Positions 61,318 through 64,000 of a DNA stretch of 64,000 bases are shown here, piece after piece. The position numbers and the translations under genes were made by a program. The stretch comes from Lysinibacillus pakistanensis (GTDB taxonomy: Bacteria > Bacillota > Bacilli > Bacillales_A > Planococcaceae). The first letter of the stretch is position 1. The number at the start of each line of letters is the position of its first letter. Under the pieces are notes generated by a model. That model ran no database searches. It worked only from the letters and a program-made list of their open reading frames with translations, and had not been told where the DNA came from. The stretch is taken from assembly GCA_001312325.1 (NCBI GenBank), contig BBDJ01000027.1, positions 9,753 to 73,752 of the forward strand, written 5' to 3'.

Positions 61318-63347
61318 ATGTTAAATATGGGAGATGTGAGAAAAAAGAATATGTGGATTAAGGGTATAGGTGGTAAACTAGTTGTCGCAATTATAGCTCT
61401 AGTATTTGTAACGTGTGGAACGCTTGGTGCATCTACCATGATTAGTAGTACGAAAGCAGTGGATGAGCAGGTTGAATCCAATTTAGTATCTAGGGCAGCA
61501 GATGTGTCAAAATACATAGAGGAGCACTTCCAATTAACTTTAGTGGAGGTAGAGGCAATTGCCGAGCAGGAAGCAATTCGTAGTATGAATTTTGAAGATC
61601 AAAAGAAATATTTAACGAAACGCCTTGCAGATAATGAGAATTATTTAGGGTTTGGGATTATTACTGCTGATGGTGTTGCCCATTATTTAGACGATACTAT
61701 AGCTGATTTAGGGGACCGTGCCTATGTGCAGGAAGGTTTTGCAGGTAAATCAGTTATGTCCGACATAACAATTAGTCGGGTGACAGGTGAGCCAGTTATT
61801 TTAATTGTTTCTCCTATAGATACAGTGACAGGCGAAAAGGCTTTATTGTTAGCTCGTATCGATGGCTATTATTTATCAAAAATTGTAGAGGATATTAAAG
61901 TTGGAGAAAGTGGCTATGCCTTCATGCTAGATGGAAAAGGTACGATTATTGGTCATAACAACCATGATTATGTAAAAGAGCAATATAATCCAATAGAAGC
62001 GGCAAAAGAAACAGGAAAAGTGACGGGGAGGGCATTAGCTGCTCAGGAAATGATTGATCATACGCAAGGATATTTTTCCTTTCAAAATGATGAAACAGGT
62101 ACAAACCTTTTAGGTTATCACACTTTAGAGAATGGCTGGAAAATGGGTGTTATTGCGCTAGAGGGTGAAATGATGTCAGGTCTTTCACGTTTAAAAGTCA
62201 ACTTCATCATTACAACAGTTGTTGTCACTATATTAGGCTTGCTTATCTCATTTGCAATTTCACGATCTGTCAGCAGACCACTACGTCATGTTTTGCGCAT
62301 TACTGAGGGGCTATCTGAAGGTGACTTTACTCAGGAAATCCCTGATAAATATTTAAAACGACATGATGAAATGGGAACAATGTCAAAAGCTTTAGACAAA
62401 TGACGGACAATATGCGGGAAATGATTTCACAGGTGGGACGAGAAGCTACTGCCGTTAATGAAGCCTCATGTGATTTAATGGGAGATGTGCATGCTGTAAC
62501 AAAACAATCTAAGCAAATAGCAGGGGCAATAAATGAGGTCGATCGTGGTGCGCAAAGTCAAACAGCGATGGCAGAAGAAAGCGCGTCAGCTATGGAACAA
62601 ATGGCTTTAGGGGTTCAGAATGTTGCAGAGGTGGCTTCCACAATTGCTACAAATACACAATTTATTTCCCAGAAAATTAGCGAAAGTAACAAAGCTGTTC
62701 AACAATCCATTACACGAATGAATGAAATTCAACAGGGGACTTCGATGGAAATAGAAATTATACGTAAACTGGAACAAGAGTCCGAAGAGATTAGTTTAAT
62801 TTCAAAAATGATTACGGATATTTCTGACCAAACAAATTTATTGGCCCTAAATGCATCGATTGAAGCAGCACGCGCAGGAGATGCTGGCAAAGGATTTGCA
62901 GTTGTCGCTGAAGAGGTTCGCAAACTATCCGAGCAAACAGCTGAATCAGCAACGAAGATTAATGTACTTATAGAAAGAGTACAATCCTACACATTAGAAG
63001 TAGTAAAAGCAGCTGAAATGGGAGAGGAAAATGTTGAACGTGGATTAGTATCTATTGAAACGTTGGGTGAGCGTTTTGATGAAATGGTACATGCAGTAGG
63101 TGAAATCTCTAGTCAGATTGATGAAATGAATGCTTCAGCTGAACAAATGTCTGCGAACACAGAGGAAGTGTCAGCCTCGATGGAGGAGATGGCGGCAACG
63201 GCTCATGCAGCAAGTGACTACGTGCATGATGTGACAGATGCTACAACAAAGCAAACGAAAACAGTGCAAATGATGAACGATCAAACTGTTAAACTTTCTG
63301 AAATGGCAAAACGATTGTATGGGGCTACCCAGAAATTTAAACTTTAA
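61318..63347 (+). CDS. methyl-accepting chemotaxis protein (frameshifted)
   Basis: Two membrane helices (about 20-40 and 295-315) enclose a dCache-like sensor domain ([45 protein letters not shown]). HAMP follows, then the signalling tip [31 protein letters not shown] sequence and methylation helices. Adding one A at 62399-62401 (ACAAATG) restores [14 protein letters not shown] and one 676-residue protein. The start among 61318, 61327 and 61336 is unclear. Confidence 0.85.
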
Positions 63348-63356
63348 AAGATAAAG

Positions 63357-63382
63357 AAGCTGTCGTTGATTAGACAGCTTTC
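63357..63382 (+). terminator. rho-independent terminator
   Basis: AAGCTGTC-gttgatta-GACAGCTTTC, 10 bp after the chemoreceptor stop. Confidence 0.75.
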
Positions 63383-63456
63383 ATGTTGTTGAAATACTAT
63401 TATGTCAATGAAATCAAGGTGAAGATTAAAAAGTATAGCCCTTTTTCTAGACGAGG

Positions 63457-63575
63457 GGTTGATCTCCGTTTTGACTGAGTGCTTTCCTAGGGGGCGTCTG
63501 ATGAGCTGCTTCGCTCATTGCTTCATCTATGATCCTGAATGCCGAGGAGTTACTCAGTCTACACTCCAATCAACC
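63457..63575. repeat. 119-bp intergenic repeat element with inverted ends
   Basis: Starts GGTTGAT and ends ATCAACC; inside, GACTGAGT (63473-63480) pairs with ACTCAGTC (63552-63559). The interior is GC-rich relative to the neighbourhood. It resembles the BOX-like hairpin repeats scattered in Bacillaceae intergenic DNA. Confidence 0.55.
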
Positions 63576-63860
63576 ATTGCTCATATATTTTCATTGGTAT
63601 TTCCACATAAATGTATCGTGTTAAATTGAAGTCTTTACCACCACTAATTTGCACTAAAATGGAGCTTTGAACATTTTTCTATGTGAAAGCAGTCCGACAG
63701 CAATAAGTGGCTTAATGTAAAGTTAGAAATTAGTTTTTGTACAAAATGTAGGTTGACAGCTATGAATTGTACCACTATTCTATCTATTTAATGATAGTAA
63801 GTAATATACTTTTACTTTACTTTCAAGGGAAGAAAATATTTAAAGTTCTACATTATTGCT
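63576..63860. other. intergenic, nothing recognised
   Basis: About 285 bp, AT-rich, no ORF with support on either strand. Confidence 0.4.
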
Positions 63861-63901
63861 GATTGGAGTGGAAGGCTACTCGACTCCCGTGGGATAGTGA
63901 T
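63861..63901. repeat. partial intergenic repeat cut by an insertion sequence
   Basis: GATTGGAGTGGAAGGCTACT and ACTCCCGTGGGATAG look like one end of the Bacillaceae intergenic hairpin repeat (its start is the complement of ACTCCAATC at 63563-63571). It stops abruptly where the IS end begins. Confidence 0.45.
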
Positions 63902-64000
63902 CTGACCCCAAAAATTTGAACTTTTTAAGAAACCTTTCGAAACTCAACTGGACTTTTTCCATTGAGTTTTATTTTTATCCGTTCATGATTGTAATAATAG
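63902..64000 (-). mobile_element. IS3-family insertion sequence, 3' end (partial)
   Basis: Begins with CTGACCCCAAAAATTTGAAC, an IS3/IS150-type terminal inverted repeat. The minus strand carries the end of orfB (next entry). The element continues beyond the window. Confidence 0.75.
63925..64000 (-). CDS. IS3-family transposase OrfB, C-terminal fragment (window edge)
   Basis: The last 24 codons read YYNHERIKIKLNGKSP then VEFRKVS and stop at 63925-63927. This is the conserved tail after the DDE domain of IS3-family integrase-type transposases (YNxxRxxxxLxxxSPxxYR). Confidence 0.8.
   Translation of the reverse strand, partial: YYYNHERIKIKLNGKSPVEFRKVS

Overview
The window looks like a low-GC Gram-positive chromosome, most likely a Bacillaceae/Planococcaceae member close to Lysinibacillus. 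That is inference from AT-rich codon use, AGGAGG-type ribosome sites, many TTG/GTG starts, and gene content: an HssRS-like heme sensor, a seven-gene Mrp antiporter, yxlEFG-like genes and a TatA/TatC pair beside a Tat-exported gluconate dehydrogenase. No rRNA, tRNA or CRISPR array was seen.

One property dominates interpretation. About eighty reading-frame breaks fall on A or T runs of 7-8 bases, and most are repaired by removing one base. About fifteen more need an added or removed base elsewhere, several of them a missing C in a C run. The repaired proteins are full length with intact motifs, so I treat nearly all breaks as assembly or basecalling errors, not gene decay. CDS entries below give the joined span. 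Joined spans, corrected lengths and motif positions are my reconstructions.

Region 1 (1-15.9 kb) is a mobile element (degraded prophage, satellite or integrative element). It holds a DUF927 replication ATPase followed by a GTTACA repeat cluster, a Mu Com-like zinc finger, a ClpP-type head maturation protease, sigma-like regulators, a secreted protein with a polymorphic-toxin-like C-terminus plus a probable immunity gene, a HEPN-like protein, two-helix membrane proteins, an XRE repressor with operators, and a duplicated HTH protein. It ends near direct TAGCCCCA repeats and an inverted repeat at 15.8-15.92 kb.

Region 2 (16-26.3 kb): GntR/DUF1648 operon; HssRS-like two-component system with a matching direct repeat before a small oxidase-like membrane gene; Sel1-repeat protein; an atypical GT2 glycosyltransferase; CsoR/CstR-type repressor; two tandem secreted transglutaminases.

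Region 3 (26.3-34.6 kb, minus strand): an uptake operon (iron/sugar-phosphate-type binding protein, ATPase, fused permease) ending in an argininosuccinate-lyase-like enzyme and a BadF-type sugar kinase; then an EamA exporter and an acetyltransferase.

Region 4 (34.7-42.7 kb): PfkB kinase and a tyrosine-phosphatase-like protein, yxlEFG-like ABC operon, a CBS protein with a HEPN-like N-terminus, DUF421, an Fsr-like exporter and a KdpD-like non-kinase sensor. Region 5 (43.5-49.25 kb): mrpABCDEFG.

Region 6 (49.3-64 kb): a 21-bp tandem repeat, polar amino acid ABC importer, methyltransferase/saccharopine-dehydrogenase-like pair opposite a LuxR regulator with a Fur-like box between them, acetyltransferase, metallophosphoesterase, the gluconate dehydrogenase-Tat operon, a chemoreceptor, and an intergenic repeat next to the 3' end of an IS3-family element.
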